64,000 nucleotides of DNA from positions 94,555-158,554 of the forward strand of contig JAVTVY010036978.1 in NCBI GenBank assembly GCA_036873755.1, read 5' to 3'. The position numbers were made by a program, and so were the translations under genes. Shown here piece after piece: positions 52,289 through 61,545 of the stretch (position 1 is its first letter; every line of letters begins with the position of its first letter). The stretch is from Hanleya hanleyi (lineage: Eukaryota > Mollusca > Polyplacophora > Lepidopleurida > Hanleyidae). Under the pieces are notes generated by a model. That model did not search any database. It was not told the DNA's origin and saw only the letters and a program-made list of their open reading frames with translations.

Positions 52289-53817
52289 TCCCCCCCAATC
52301 CCAAGGTTGTTCATTTTAATAAAAAGGCCATGCCTCCATACAATATCATAAGCACGTTGAATATCTAAAAACACTGATAAAAAATATTCTTTGTTAAGCA
52401 GAGATTTCCTTATAGAATCCTCTAAAGTGATAACATGGTCAACAGTGGAACGATTTCTACGAAATCCTGACTGAACAGGGGAAAGTATATTATTTTTATC
52501 AAGAAACCACGTCAGATGAACATTAATCATTTTTTCCATGATCTTACACAGGTTAGATGTTAAGGCTATTGGTCTATATGACGTAGGAAGAGAGGGATCC
52601 TTTCCAGGTTTAGCCACCGCTATAACAACAGCTCTCTTCCACGATATAGGTAAACACATTTTAGACCATATAGTATTATAAAATAGAAGTAACACATTGA
52701 GAGCTTTTTCAGGCATATTTTTAATCATTGAGTATGAAATATTGTCCTCTCCTGGCGATGAATCATGGGTACTATGAAGAGCCTGTTTCAGTTCAGTAAG
52801 TGTAAAATCTTCATTTATAGGCATATCATCAAATAAAATATTGTTAAAAGTGTGGGTCTGTTCCATTTCCTGCTTATGGGGTAAAAAATCTGAACTATAA
52901 TTGTCCGTACTAGACACAAACGCAAAATTATCAACTAGAACATTACACTTGTCAGCATTTGTAACATTACAACCTGTATCAGATATAATAGTAGGAATGG
53001 AATTAGACTTTCGGACACCATTAGTAGCCTTAACCTGGGACCATACTTGTTTTAGATTAGTTTTACTGTTCATTTTAGAACAGTAATCTCGCCAACTTAG
53101 TTTCCGTGCATTTTTAGTTGTGCGTTGTGCAAAAGCTTTTTTCTTTTTAAAATCAATAATGTCCGGTAATAATCGGGTGTGTTTAGCCCTGTTCTTTGTC
53201 CTGTTCCGTTCCCTAATAGCTTTGGAACAGTCAGAGTTCCACCATGGAACAGGGGGCTTGGTACTAGGTATACCCTTGGACATAGGTATAGATTTCTCGG
53301 CTGCGTCGTTTATGGCACTTACAATATTGTCAGAATACACATCTATATCATCATTAAAAAAATCACCAGAAAGACAATGATCACACTCCTTAGTGTAACT
53401 TACCCAATCAGCTTTGCTTGTTTTCCACCTAGGCGGACTGCCTAGGTGATTGGTATGCGGGGTAAAACCAAGGGTAAAATGTACTGGGTAATGATCACTC
53501 CCACAGGAAGTAGAATAGTCGATATGCCATGTAAAAGAAGAAGAAATATCATGTGAACATAAAGTAAGGTCAAGGGGAGACAACTTGCCAGTACGAATAT
53601 CTAATCGTGTACCAGACCCATCATTAAGTAAAACTAGAGTATTGTCTTGTATAAAAAAATCACATATAATGTTTCCATTATGATCAGCCTTAGCACTACC
53701 CCACAGCTCATGGTCAGCGTTCATATCACCACAAATAATATAAGATTCACCAATAAGAGAGACAAGCATATTAAAATCAGAAAGATCTAGACGATTACAA
53801 GGGTTATATAAATTCAC
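52282..53817 (-). CDS. Non-LTR ORF2, endonuclease C-terminus and RT N-terminal half
   Basis: ICGDMNADHELWG and CGSDHYPV are the last two signature blocks of an APE-type endonuclease. RT then begins: AVAKPGKDPSLPTSYRPIAL, SGFRRNRSTVDH, FLDIQRAYDIVW. The frame stops at GIGGEC just after the 7-G run; the next frame resumes immediately. A homopolymer slip in the element or a sequencing error would both explain this. Confidence 0.85.
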   Translation of the reverse strand: MNLYNPCNRLDLSDFNMLVSLIGESYIICGDMNADHELWGSAKADHNGNIICDFFIQDNTLVLLNDGSGTRLDIRTGKLSPLDLTLCSHDISSSFTWHIDYSTSCGSDHYPVHFTLGFTPHTNHLGSPPRWKTSKADWVSYTKECDHCLSGDFFNDDIDVYSDNIVSAINDAAEKSIPMSKGIPSTKPPVPWWNSDCSKAIRERNRTKNRAKHTRLLPDIIDFKKKKAFAQRTTKNARKLSWRDYCSKMNSKTNLKQVWSQVKATNGVRKSNSIPTIISDTGCNVTNADKCNVLVDNFAFVSSTDNYSSDFLPHKQEMEQTHTFNNILFDDMPINEDFTLTELKQALHSTHDSSPGEDNISYSMIKNMPEKALNVLLLFYNTIWSKMCLPISWKRAVVIAVAKPGKDPSLPTSYRPIALTSNLCKIMEKMINVHLTWFLDKNNILSPVQSGFRRNRSTVDHVITLEDSIRKSLLNKEYFLSVFLDIQRAYDIVWRHGLFIKMNNLGIGGEC

Positions 53818-53846
53818 AATGTTTACTGGTTGACCAGTAACACGAT

Positions 53847-54113
53847 CTATTCTGTAACACTGGCAGAATCGATCGAGAAACGATCGACCCGTTTAACAGC
53901 ATACCCAGGATAGGTAAAATCTAGGTGAGGTTTTAAAAACGTTTCCTGAAAACATACAATATCAGGTTGTGGGTCAATATTAGACAAATAATATTTAAAT
54001 TCCTGACCATGAGCTGATAAAGACTGAATGTTCTGGTGTAAAACATTAAAAGCCATTATAAAAAGATAAAAAATAAAGGCGATATAGATGTGTATGTGCC
54101 CGAACACAGCCAT
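53847..54113 (-). pseudogene. Non-LTR ORF2, endonuclease N-terminus with internal loss
   Basis: The start codon overlaps the ORF1 stop (TAATG), a layout used for reinitiation in several non-LTR elements. HQNIQSL (Asn) and CFQETFL (catalytic Glu) are endonuclease blocks. After YPGYAVKRVDR the sequence jumps toward CYRIDRVTGQPVN, so a few dozen residues of the endonuclease fold are missing and the frame shifts. The endonuclease cannot fold normally. Confidence 0.75.
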
Positions 54114-55376
54114 TAATTACCTGCAGGGTGGAACTGAGAGGAGTTTAAAGATAAACAAGATTCGTCAAATAAGTCCCCAAAATGCTCAGTAGCACACAGA
54201 CTAACAAACTCTAACTCCTCTCTACATCTATCAGTTTCAGTGAAATGAAAACACAACTTAGTAATAAAAGCAACAAGCTTAGACAATAAGGTACCAACAT
54301 CTGGTTGAGGTTTTGGGGCAGCCACGTTATGTGTTGGCGGATGGGGAGCAGGCATTGTAGGAGTACGGAAGGCTTGAGGAGTCTGGACGGGCTGGGAAAG
54401 TTGGGAGTGTACAGGCTGAGATGGCTGAGATGGTTGGGATGGTTGTACAAAAATTGGTTCGGGATTTGTGTTACGGACATTTTTCAAGGCTTGAGCAAAA
54501 GATATTTTCTGGGTGACCTTCAAGTACTGAGCCTGGTCCGCCTCTTTCTTAACTGGACAGCCACCATATGCCGAACTGTGAGATCCGCCACAATTAACAC
54601 GTTTAGGAGTCTCGAAGTTTGGACATTCAGCATAAACATGGTCTCCCACCACACCTCGAACAACGGTTACGTCCCTTGCAATCCCTCACAACATGATTAA
54701 ATAACTGACATTTGAAACATCGTACTACAGGGGGTATGTATTGTCTGACCTCAAATAGCTGATAACCAAGAGTGACGTCATCTGGAAGTGATTGAGCATT
54801 GAAATATAAAAGCATGCAGGATGTGGGGGTTCTTTCTTTACCTTTTTTTATTCTTTCAACTTTGGTGACAGACTTTCCCTTTAATTCTTCCAATATCTCC
54901 TCCTCGGTAATCAGGCCAGAAACTCCACTGATGACACCCCTGACGCTTGGTTTTTCATTTTCTGTACAGTTAACACTGCGGCCTGCAATTTCTGTAACAG
55001 CCAATAATTTCTGGACCTGTCTATGTGAAGAACATGTGATAATGAGATTATTAGTGGCAGTTTTCGTGATCTTCTTAGGATTACCAATCAAAGTATTCAA
55101 CTCTTTACCGAACTTGATAGGATTGATGAACGCAACGGGAACACCAGGACCGGTACCAGCCATGACAACATTCAATGTTTGCGACGACGCATGAGTATGG
55201 GACGACGAGGAAGGCTTGGAAGAAGACGATGGGGACAGCTGGGAGTGAGAAGACTTAGCTGACTTGCTTTTCTTGGAGTCCGCTGACGATGATCGGTCTT
55301 GGGAGGCAGAGCGGTCCCTAAGAGGCCTCTTCCTGTCACCGGTCTCGTCTACACCCTCCATATCCTCGTCAGCCAT
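54113..55376 (-). pseudogene. Non-LTR ORF1 (gag-like, CCHC knuckles), frameshifted
   Basis: I choose the ATG at 55376 (MADEDMEGVDETGDRK); an upstream Met at 55424 has less typical sequence. A Ser/Lys-rich disordered N-terminus is followed by a central domain and CFKCQLFNHVVRDC, a CCHC knuckle, then CSRCGG, where the frame changes near 54640. The other frame continues with HVYAECPNF, CGGSHSSAYGGC (further knuckles), a Gln/Pro/Ser-rich stretch and a helical end. The protein would coat the element RNA. The single shift disables it. Confidence 0.75.
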
Positions 55377-55424
55377 GGTTGCGTTGAAATACCAAGTACA
55401 GCCGCACAATACGCGGCTGTACAA

Positions 55425-55825
55425 ACACTAAAGAAACAAGGTGACACGGACAATGGGGAGTTAATACAAAGAATGTTAAACAAAAGATTTGCTTTGGGGC
55501 GACTCAAAGCAGGGAGTAGACAACAGAGGCCCGGTTAGTATGGCAGAGTATACAGTGCAATTACATGATTCTGTAATTACGCAAAAACGAGAAAAACAGC
55601 ACACACAAAAAAAAGAACGAACAGGAAATAAAACCACACACAAAAAAAACGATCAAATATCTACAACAATGAAGCAATGTCAATGAATAATTTTGAGCGA
55701 AAATGCAAGGCCGAAAGGTAAACAAAATATACAATACGCAGGATACGAAGACACGGAAGCTCGGAGCGGCACGTCTACACAGCTCGATTCCAAATATCCG
55801 AATCCCATCAATCGAAAATCAAATC
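55425..55825 (-). other. 5' UTR of the non-LTR element
   Basis: This is the sequence between ORF1 and the 5' target duplication, with A-rich tracts (ACACACAAAAAAAAG, 55600-55650). It probably holds an internal promoter, but no specific motif is clear. Confidence 0.4.
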
Positions 55826-56471
55826 ATGATCTCGACTCGCCCGTGTGTCTGAATTTATACGAAGCTGTATTCATTTGAAATGTTACGTTCAACCGTTTTA
55901 CTGGCCGTTCTGAAAGAGGAGGCGGCCTTCGCAATTTGCACACACCAACGTTTTATGAATTCTGATAATATATTTAGGCATACTTTAAGCTATCTTTGAC
56001 GAAACTTTTTGTTGATGAAGATTATTCGTAGTCTCAACCGAATGTTCACAAGACGGCCGAGTTTTCTTGGAGCGCAAACAAAAAATGATAGATAAACATT
56101 TACAGCATTCTTATTGAAGAAGTCAAATCTTCTATATATTTTTTAATTACTTAGCCAGTAATTTAAACTGTAGAATAGATTGTGTTCTTGCCGTACACCG
56201 CCCGAGGGGAACTCTTTGAAAACAATTCAGTTTTAAGCGGTGACGGCTGTTACCGCGCGATCCGGCAAGCGCGCCAACGGAGAGCCTTTGTTTACCGCCG
56301 ACATGCTCACAATGGTTCAGTGGTTTGACCGGACTATATTCTACCGGCGCGTGGCGCCAAGGGTCACATCATAGGGAGTGTAATAAGTCTTGGTGATTAG
56401 GCCAGCACGTTGGCACGCTATCGGTGCGTAAACGCTGTTCACTAATTGGAAGATTAAGCTGGTCTGAACTG
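55826..56471 (+). repeat. Element X copy 1, right part
   Basis: It is complementary to 61546-62215 in X copy 2 (CTCGACTCGCCCGTGTGTCTGAATTTATACGAAGC and onward). It carries GGCAAGCGCGCCAACGGAGAGCC and other TTGGCGC-like words near the TIR. Confidence 0.8.
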
Positions 56472-56571
56472 TATGCCGGTGCTAGGGGCCGTGTGGTCAT
56501 GTCATCCAAGTTGCCACATGAACAGGTACAATAAAAGCGTACCTGAGATACAACACATATCACGAATCTTT
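56472..56571 (+). repeat. RTX 3' UTR, continuation after element X
   Basis: TATGCCGGTGCTAGGGGCCGTGTGG...CCACATGAACAGGTACAATAAAAGCGTACCTGAGATACAACAC continues the unit broken at 35742. It is cut at 56571, where the Gmr1-like fragment begins. Confidence 0.75.
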
Positions 56572-57017
56572 GACACAAACTTGACACTTCCCACTTTATC
56601 AATGCAATCGTCAATGCGTGGAATAGGGAATGTGTCTGTTTTGGTCAATGTGTTCACCTTTCTGTAGTCAGTACACATCCTGTAACTATCATCTGGCTTC
56701 GGAACGCGGGTACAAGTTGAACTCCAGTTACTATTACTTGGTTCAATGAAGTCATTGTCCAATAAATACTGAATCTCTTTTTTCAAGTAGTTTTGTTTAA
56801 TGGGATTCAAACGATATGGGTGCTGCTTCACTGGATTAGAATTTCCGACATTGATGTCAAGTGAAATTTTATCAGTCCGAGTAGGAATGTCGGGAAACAA
56901 ATGTTCATATTGACTGAGCAGAGTTCGAAGTTCTTCCTGACGCGCTGGTTCAAGATGACACAACTTGGAATCCAAATTAAGTAGAATGTCAGAGTCCTGT
57001 AATTTCGCCGCTGTCAT
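56572..57017 (-). pseudogene. Gmr1-like reverse transcriptase, N-terminal part
   Basis: Blocks seen are HLEPARQEELRTLLSQYEHL, FPDIPTRTDKI, VKQHPYRLNP, YLLDNDFIEPSNSNWSST, VPKPDDSYRMCTDYRKVN and FPIPRIDDCIDKVG. It is cut before the catalytic YxDD, exactly at the RTX junction (56571/56572). The start overlaps the end of the integrase tail frame by a few bases. Confidence 0.8.
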
Positions 57018-57319
57018 GGGCTCTTCACAAGTTTCATTATTATAAGTGTCAGAACTAATACACTTACAGGGTGTACAGTACTGTTAGAGCTATCTCTGTC
57101 TATGCATAACTTTAACATATTTACATGACTTAACTGTTCGTGTTTACGCCTGTCAGGAGTCTGAATTACATAATTAAGGTCACTTAATTCCTTTTCAATG
57201 ACATAAGGACCATAATATCTAGCCTTAAGTGGATTACCAGGAATAGGCAGAAAAGCCAGTACCTTCTCCCCAGGTTTGAAACCTCGTTTGAGGGCATGTT
57301 TATCATAGGTTATTTTCAT
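57014..57319 (-). pseudogene. Gmr1-like integrase C-terminal domain
   Basis: FKPGEKVLAFLPIPGNPLKA, RYYGPYVIEKELSDLNYVIQ and QLSHVNMLKL form a GPY/F-type integrase C-terminal module. It lies directly upstream of the RT frame, which fixes the unusual domain order. Confidence 0.8.
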
Positions 57320-57350
57320 ACATTTGTGCTGACTTTAAATTTGACATGGC

Positions 57351-57999
57351 CTAAACACGTGCTTTAGTCAATCTGGTGCGAAAGTCCGACACATATTGTA
57401 AGAGACTACTGGAGTCAAGATCACTGTCTAGGAACTTTTCCTTCAGCAGTTTAAGTGGTCCTCTAACTGTATGACCAAAGACTAATTCAAAATGGACTGA
57501 AGCCTGAAGACTCTTGAACAGACTCTCCAACAGCAAACAATAACAAATGTATGCCGTCATCCCAGGCTTTCTCAGTGTCAAAACAATAAGTCCTAATCAT
57601 GTTCTTTAATGTCTGGTGAAATCTTTCTAATGCGCCTTGGCTTTCTGGGTGGTATGCAGATGATTTGTACTGCTTTATTCCCAATTCATGCATGACTTGT
57701 TGAAAGATCCCTGACAAGAAATTAGATCCCTGATCAGACTGAACAGACTGGGGTAGACCAACACGTGTGAAAAATTTAACTAAGGCCTTAACAATAGCTT
57801 TTGCCTTAATATTCCGTAAAGGAATGGCCTCAGAGAACCTGGTTGAAGCAAACATGATTGTTAACATGTATTGATTACCTGACCTTGTTTTTGGTAATGG
57901 TCCAACACAATCTATAATCACCCTACTAAAGGTTTCCCCAAATGCAGGGATTGGTTGTAGAGGGGCCTTTGGTATGGTTTGGTTTGGTGTTCCTACCAT
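57351..57999 (-). pseudogene. Gmr1-like integrase core, frameshifted
   Basis: VIIDCVGPLPKT (first Asp), SVQSDQGSNFLS (second Asp) and HPESQGALERFHQTLK (Glu) give a complete D,D,E triad. The first frame ends at 57487. The second frame (to 57351) continues with FELVFGHTVRGPL and DFRTRLTKA, so one frameshift lies near 57500. The HHCC zinc finger just upstream (about 58000-58110) has a stop and a Cys-to-Tyr change (CRSYRTCQ). Confidence 0.8.
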
Positions 58000-58218
58000 T
58001 TGACACGTGCGGTATGACCTACAAAATTTCGTAACATCTTTCTTTCAATTAGACCAATAGAAATGAATTAGAACTTTGTAATATGTTTTATTAAAACCTA
58101 AATGGCCTAGGAGGTGTTTCATGGGCTAATCTGAAGATATCTGAACGATATGAATGTTGTACTACAATCTGATACTTAACTGCCCACTCACCATCAGGTG
58201 ACACATCTGGCGGTCGCA

Positions 58219-58440
58219 ATCGGGATTAACAATCAGCAGAACACTTCCAAATACAATAGTTAAGCTGGTGGGATATGGATAATTATCAAATTGTCGTTTT
58301 TATATACACGTTTACTATACATGGGATAGAACAAGCCTTTTGGCTTTATTCCCGCCAGTTGTAATGGAAATATATGTTTGCTCATGTTTGAAGTTATATA
58401 TGGTGAATAAAAAATCAAATCAAATCAAATCAAATCAAAT
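58219..58440 (+). repeat. Small insertion with (AAATC)n tail
   Basis: The first ~60 bp match B-family text (GGATTAACAATCAGCAGAACACTTCCAAATACAATAG, as at 59370). Next is a 3'-end-like segment (AAGCCTTTTGGCTTTATTCCCGCC...GAATAAAAAATCAAATCAAATCAAATC), typical of a LINE/SINE 3' end with a microsatellite tail. Gmr1-like coding sequence resumes at about 58441. Confidence 0.55.
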
Positions 58441-58739
58441 TTGCGCATAAGAACACCATTCTTACAAACGTAACACACAGGCTCTTGAGCTACATCACAC
58501 TCATCTACTGCCCTGTCAAACAACTTGGAAATGTCCTTGTCACTATGCTGTTCATTAACCAGCTGTGATTTTGAAATTTTGTCATTAGAACATTCCAATT
58601 TGCTATCAAAATGTGACTTATCAGCTTAATCATTTCAACACATAAAGGTGTCGGCCAAACAAACGCCATCGATGACGTCATCTTTAAGAGACTTTTCAGG
58701 CTCCTCAGCCAATTTACTCGTGGCTCTGAGGTACATCAT

Positions 58740-59070
58740 TTTTAGATGACGACTCTATAACGAATATTATGGATTAAGAATACTGATCAGCGATACGGAT
58801 TTGATATTTTGGAACATCATGATGTCTTGCCGGCATCATTGAAAATTGTTGACCGCTTCTCTCTTGCAGGAAACAAGCCTATGTTTATGTATACTTTTGT
58901 CTTTTTGAATTTGGTGCTAATACTGTTATATGGAAATGGAATAGGTCTTTGGATTATGGACGCGGATATTCTCTAATGGACGACGGCTGGATTATGAATG
59001 ACGGACTAGACGCTTGTAATCTAGTAACTGCACAAGCAGGATACAAACCTTGAATTTCGTCTTCAACTGG
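58740..59070 (+). repeat. RTX downstream block
   Basis: It is collinear with 23360-23650 and 34550-34765 (GACTCTATAACGAATATTATGGATTAAGAATACTGATCAGCGATACGG...). Indels break the frame open at 23411. Confidence 0.65.
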
Positions 59071-59085
59071 ATCATGGATCTGATC

Positions 59086-60760
59086 CCGAACGAGTATCGC
59101 TTTCCATCGGAACTAAATTAATATCTTATCATGTATCTAAGCAGTTCGAAGTATGTTAAATTGTTGACGAGGTGGGAAAAGTTGACCATCTGACATTAAT
59201 GGAGTAACATTGAGGGCGTCGGGTAGAACGAACGTCGCAGCATGCGGTAAATATGGTAAATACAAGAATATACAGAAAAACTAACCTGCAATGCTCGACG
59301 TAGTGCGGTGAATTTTCCACGAAAACTACATATATTTGTCAAATGGCATGTACAGAGGGCAGGACTCGGGGATTAACAATCAGCAGAACACTTCCAAATA
59401 CAATAGTTAAGCTGGTGGGATATGTAAGTGCTCGAACAAGTTGAAAAGCGACTGAAAAACAACCATATGACTCCACAGAAAAGCCTCTCCCGGCACCTCG
59501 CATTCAGACTAGAATATGTTTTCTAAGGCGTGTATAGGCCTACGAAAGAGAAAAAAAAGAACAATCGAAGCGATTTCTCATTCGAGTGAAATGACTACTT
59601 ACCGACAGCCTATTCGAGTATTACTTGAATGTTGTCAGTGCATACTGTTACGGAATTTCATATAGATATCGTTGATGAGATATTCAAGAAGCTCTACTAA
59701 CAACAAGGCACGTCATCATCGAAGTTTTCTCAATAAGTCCTATCCAATAAACATACCAAGATGTCATGAGAATCATTGACCATTACAACTCATATTAGGT
59801 GTCCCCATTCACCTTCACGATCACCCATTTGACAAACGTCGACAGGTTTATTCAATTGATAAGTATCATATAACTTAATCAATACGGTGCAAGCACAGAT
59901 AACACAAGCGGTCCTCCAGTTTACCTGTTTACGAAGATCACACAGGTTTACTATAGCTCTATTCGGAAAGTGCATTATCCCCGCATGAATCACCGCCACT
60001 CTTTAACGTCGAAGGTATAAAAGTGGGCTTTTGTAAGTAATTACTTTGGTTTCACTTTTATCAAAGATTCCTGCAATTATTTTCATTTATGGATTGAGAA
60101 ACTAATCCAGACGATTTGTTGAAAAACTAATTTATCACGGAGAATATCTGATTAAAATTTTTACATATTAACGATAGCTCTTGTACATGTATACACTTTA
60201 ATGTAATATTCTAAAATAATTGAATCGTTAATTATTTAAACAACTTGTGAAAACCTTTGGTAGTTGCCGGAAGTTCACTGCATCACTGCGCCACTAGTGA
60301 TACAGGAGAGATAAAACCTTTCCCGAATATGGTCTTCAAAAGGAACAGGCGGCGAGGTTCCCCATTCCCCATTATCAGCGAGGGCTGGCTTGTCTGAGGC
60401 AGCGACGCAGAAATCTGATTAGGAGATGAAGGTGAATAGTGTGATGGATATGGTATTGATAGAGTTGAATTATAAAATGAATCTAGCGCGCCTAAGTCTG
60501 GCGGAACTACATGGTCTCTTCACCGACAGAACACGAGCTGCATGTGGCGTGCTGACGAAGCAATAATGGTTGTCCCTCAAAGGAAAGGGTTGTCACTGGG
60601 ACAACCCACAATGGCTTGATTAGCATTTCGTCTTCTTCTATGTTATTGCTGTCAAAGCACCGATCTACAGACATCTCCTCTGTAGAATGAGTTTTGAACC
60701 GTGTTTGTTTCCATAAGGGAAAGATTATTTTTCTCTGCTTGATGACTGTACACAGACAGT
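59086..60760 (+). mobile_element. B-family element, copy 3 (right part)
   Basis: It is collinear with 32560-34210. It starts mid-family (CGAACGAGTATCGCTTTCCATCGG), so the left two thirds are missing. It contains the second copy of the conserved open frame on the minus strand (about 60507-60720). Confidence 0.65.
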
Positions 60761-60917
60761 TTATTTTACTATATCTAACCTGTATGATATTGAATATTAG
60801 GAAGAAAATATCCACCAATGTCAGAGTGAAACAGATATGTCCATTCAGTGCGGTTAAGGTGAAAGTCACAGAATGTACGTTCCAAAGCAAAGGCACGTGC
60901 ACTTTATAGCACTTATC

Positions 60918-61106
60918 TATGGTGTTCCATTTCGGCCATTTTTGCGTCGCGTCGCAGGCGACGAGAAGGGCGACGTCGCCCTTCCCGTCGCCCATCCCGT
61001 CGCGTTCTTATAATGCTAAGAGATAGAACGCCCTTTTTAAACGCCACGTCGCCCTTCCCGTCGCCTACGACGCGCGACGCAAAAATGGCCGAAATGGAAC
61101 ACCATA
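60918..61106. mobile_element. 189-bp foldback MITE with exact TSD
   Basis: The ends TATGGTGTTCCATTTCGGCCATTTTTGCGTCGCG and their complement are almost perfect over ~35 bp. Flanks CTTATC (60912-60917 and 61107-61112) are identical 6-bp duplications, possibly 7-8 bp depending on where the end is placed. The interior is GACG/CGTC-rich with internal GGGCGACGTCGCCC. No coding capacity. The good ends suggest a recent insertion. Confidence 0.8.
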
Positions 61107-61112
61107 CTTATC

Positions 61113-61543
61113 AAAGGTCATATTTTCAACCCGTCGTTCATCGGAAACTGTTATCGAATTACTTGACCTACGTATGAATTGATTGATGGCTTTCCTCACC
61201 CCCACCCCTCCCAATGGATTTTAGCATAGGAGATAAAATCTGGTATCGGTATAATCTAAATTAAGATGGTGAATTTCCCATGACATTCAAGTTCGGGTCA
61301 AATTTTGGAAGTGCACATCGTCGTCGGATGCAGGATGTATCATTGCGACTGCAGATAAATATATTTCTGCACAAAGGCGATGGATTTGGGATGCATAATC
61401 AAGTTAAAACAATTACAATAACTTTTGGGTATCGAGGAGGCAGCTATTTTAAAGCCAGTAATGGCCTTTGTTGAAAAGCAGGACAAAAGGCACCAAGACC
61501 AACAGGCACCTTTTGTGTCAGTTTACCAGTGCCCTTGATGATG
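61113..61543. other. Anonymous sequence
   Basis: No gene or repeat is recognised. A 64-codon frame at 61280-61474 lacks a domain. Confidence 0.35.
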
Positions 61544-61545
61544 TA

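Larger units (their letters stand above)
37911..55825 (-). mobile_element. I-clade-like non-LTR retrotransposon, split by the palindrome
   Basis: It is flanked by 13-bp target duplications ATGATCTCGACTC (37898-37910 and 55826-55838); the uninterrupted X copy 2 has this site once. The element reads on the minus strand: 5' end at 55825, ORF1, ORF2 with endonuclease, RT and RNase H, and 3' end at 37911 with a (TGTC)n tail. Near the 3' end is a hairpin, TGGCGC (37953-37958) pairing with GCGCCA (37979-37984) around an inner CATTC/GAATG stem, like the terminal stem-loops I recall from I/Nimb elements. Without the 11,988-bp palindrome and its extra TSD the element is about 5.9 kb, a normal full length. 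The reading frames carry several breaks, so it is dead or nearly so. Confidence 0.85.
35744..56471 (+). mobile_element. TA-target DNA element X, copy 1 (split by nested insertions)
   Basis: The ends are TAGTTCAGACCAGCT (35744) and AGCTGGTCTGAACTG (56471), near-perfect TIRs. The flanking TA dinucleotides (35742-35743 and 56472-56473) are a target duplication, because the intact RTX site at 8487-8496 reads GCTTATGCCG. Removing the insertion at 37911-55825 and one TSD leaves about 2.8 kb. No transposase is seen. Repeated GCGCGCCAA/TTGGCGC words cluster near both ends (35767-35830 and 56269-56450). CAGT-type termini plus a TA duplication fit the Tc1/mariner group or another TA-targeting family. 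Confidence 0.8.
56572..58735 (-). mobile_element. Gmr1-like Ty3/Gypsy fragment (integrase before RT)
   Basis: The minus-strand order is: pre-integrase region, HHCC zinc-finger region, integrase core, integrase C-terminus, then reverse transcriptase N-terminus. Ordinary Ty3/Gypsy elements have RT before integrase; the reverse order with Gypsy-type sequence is the hallmark of Gmr1-like elements. The fragment lacks LTRs, gag and most of RT, has several frame breaks, and is interrupted by a small insertion at about 58219-58440. Confidence 0.8.
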
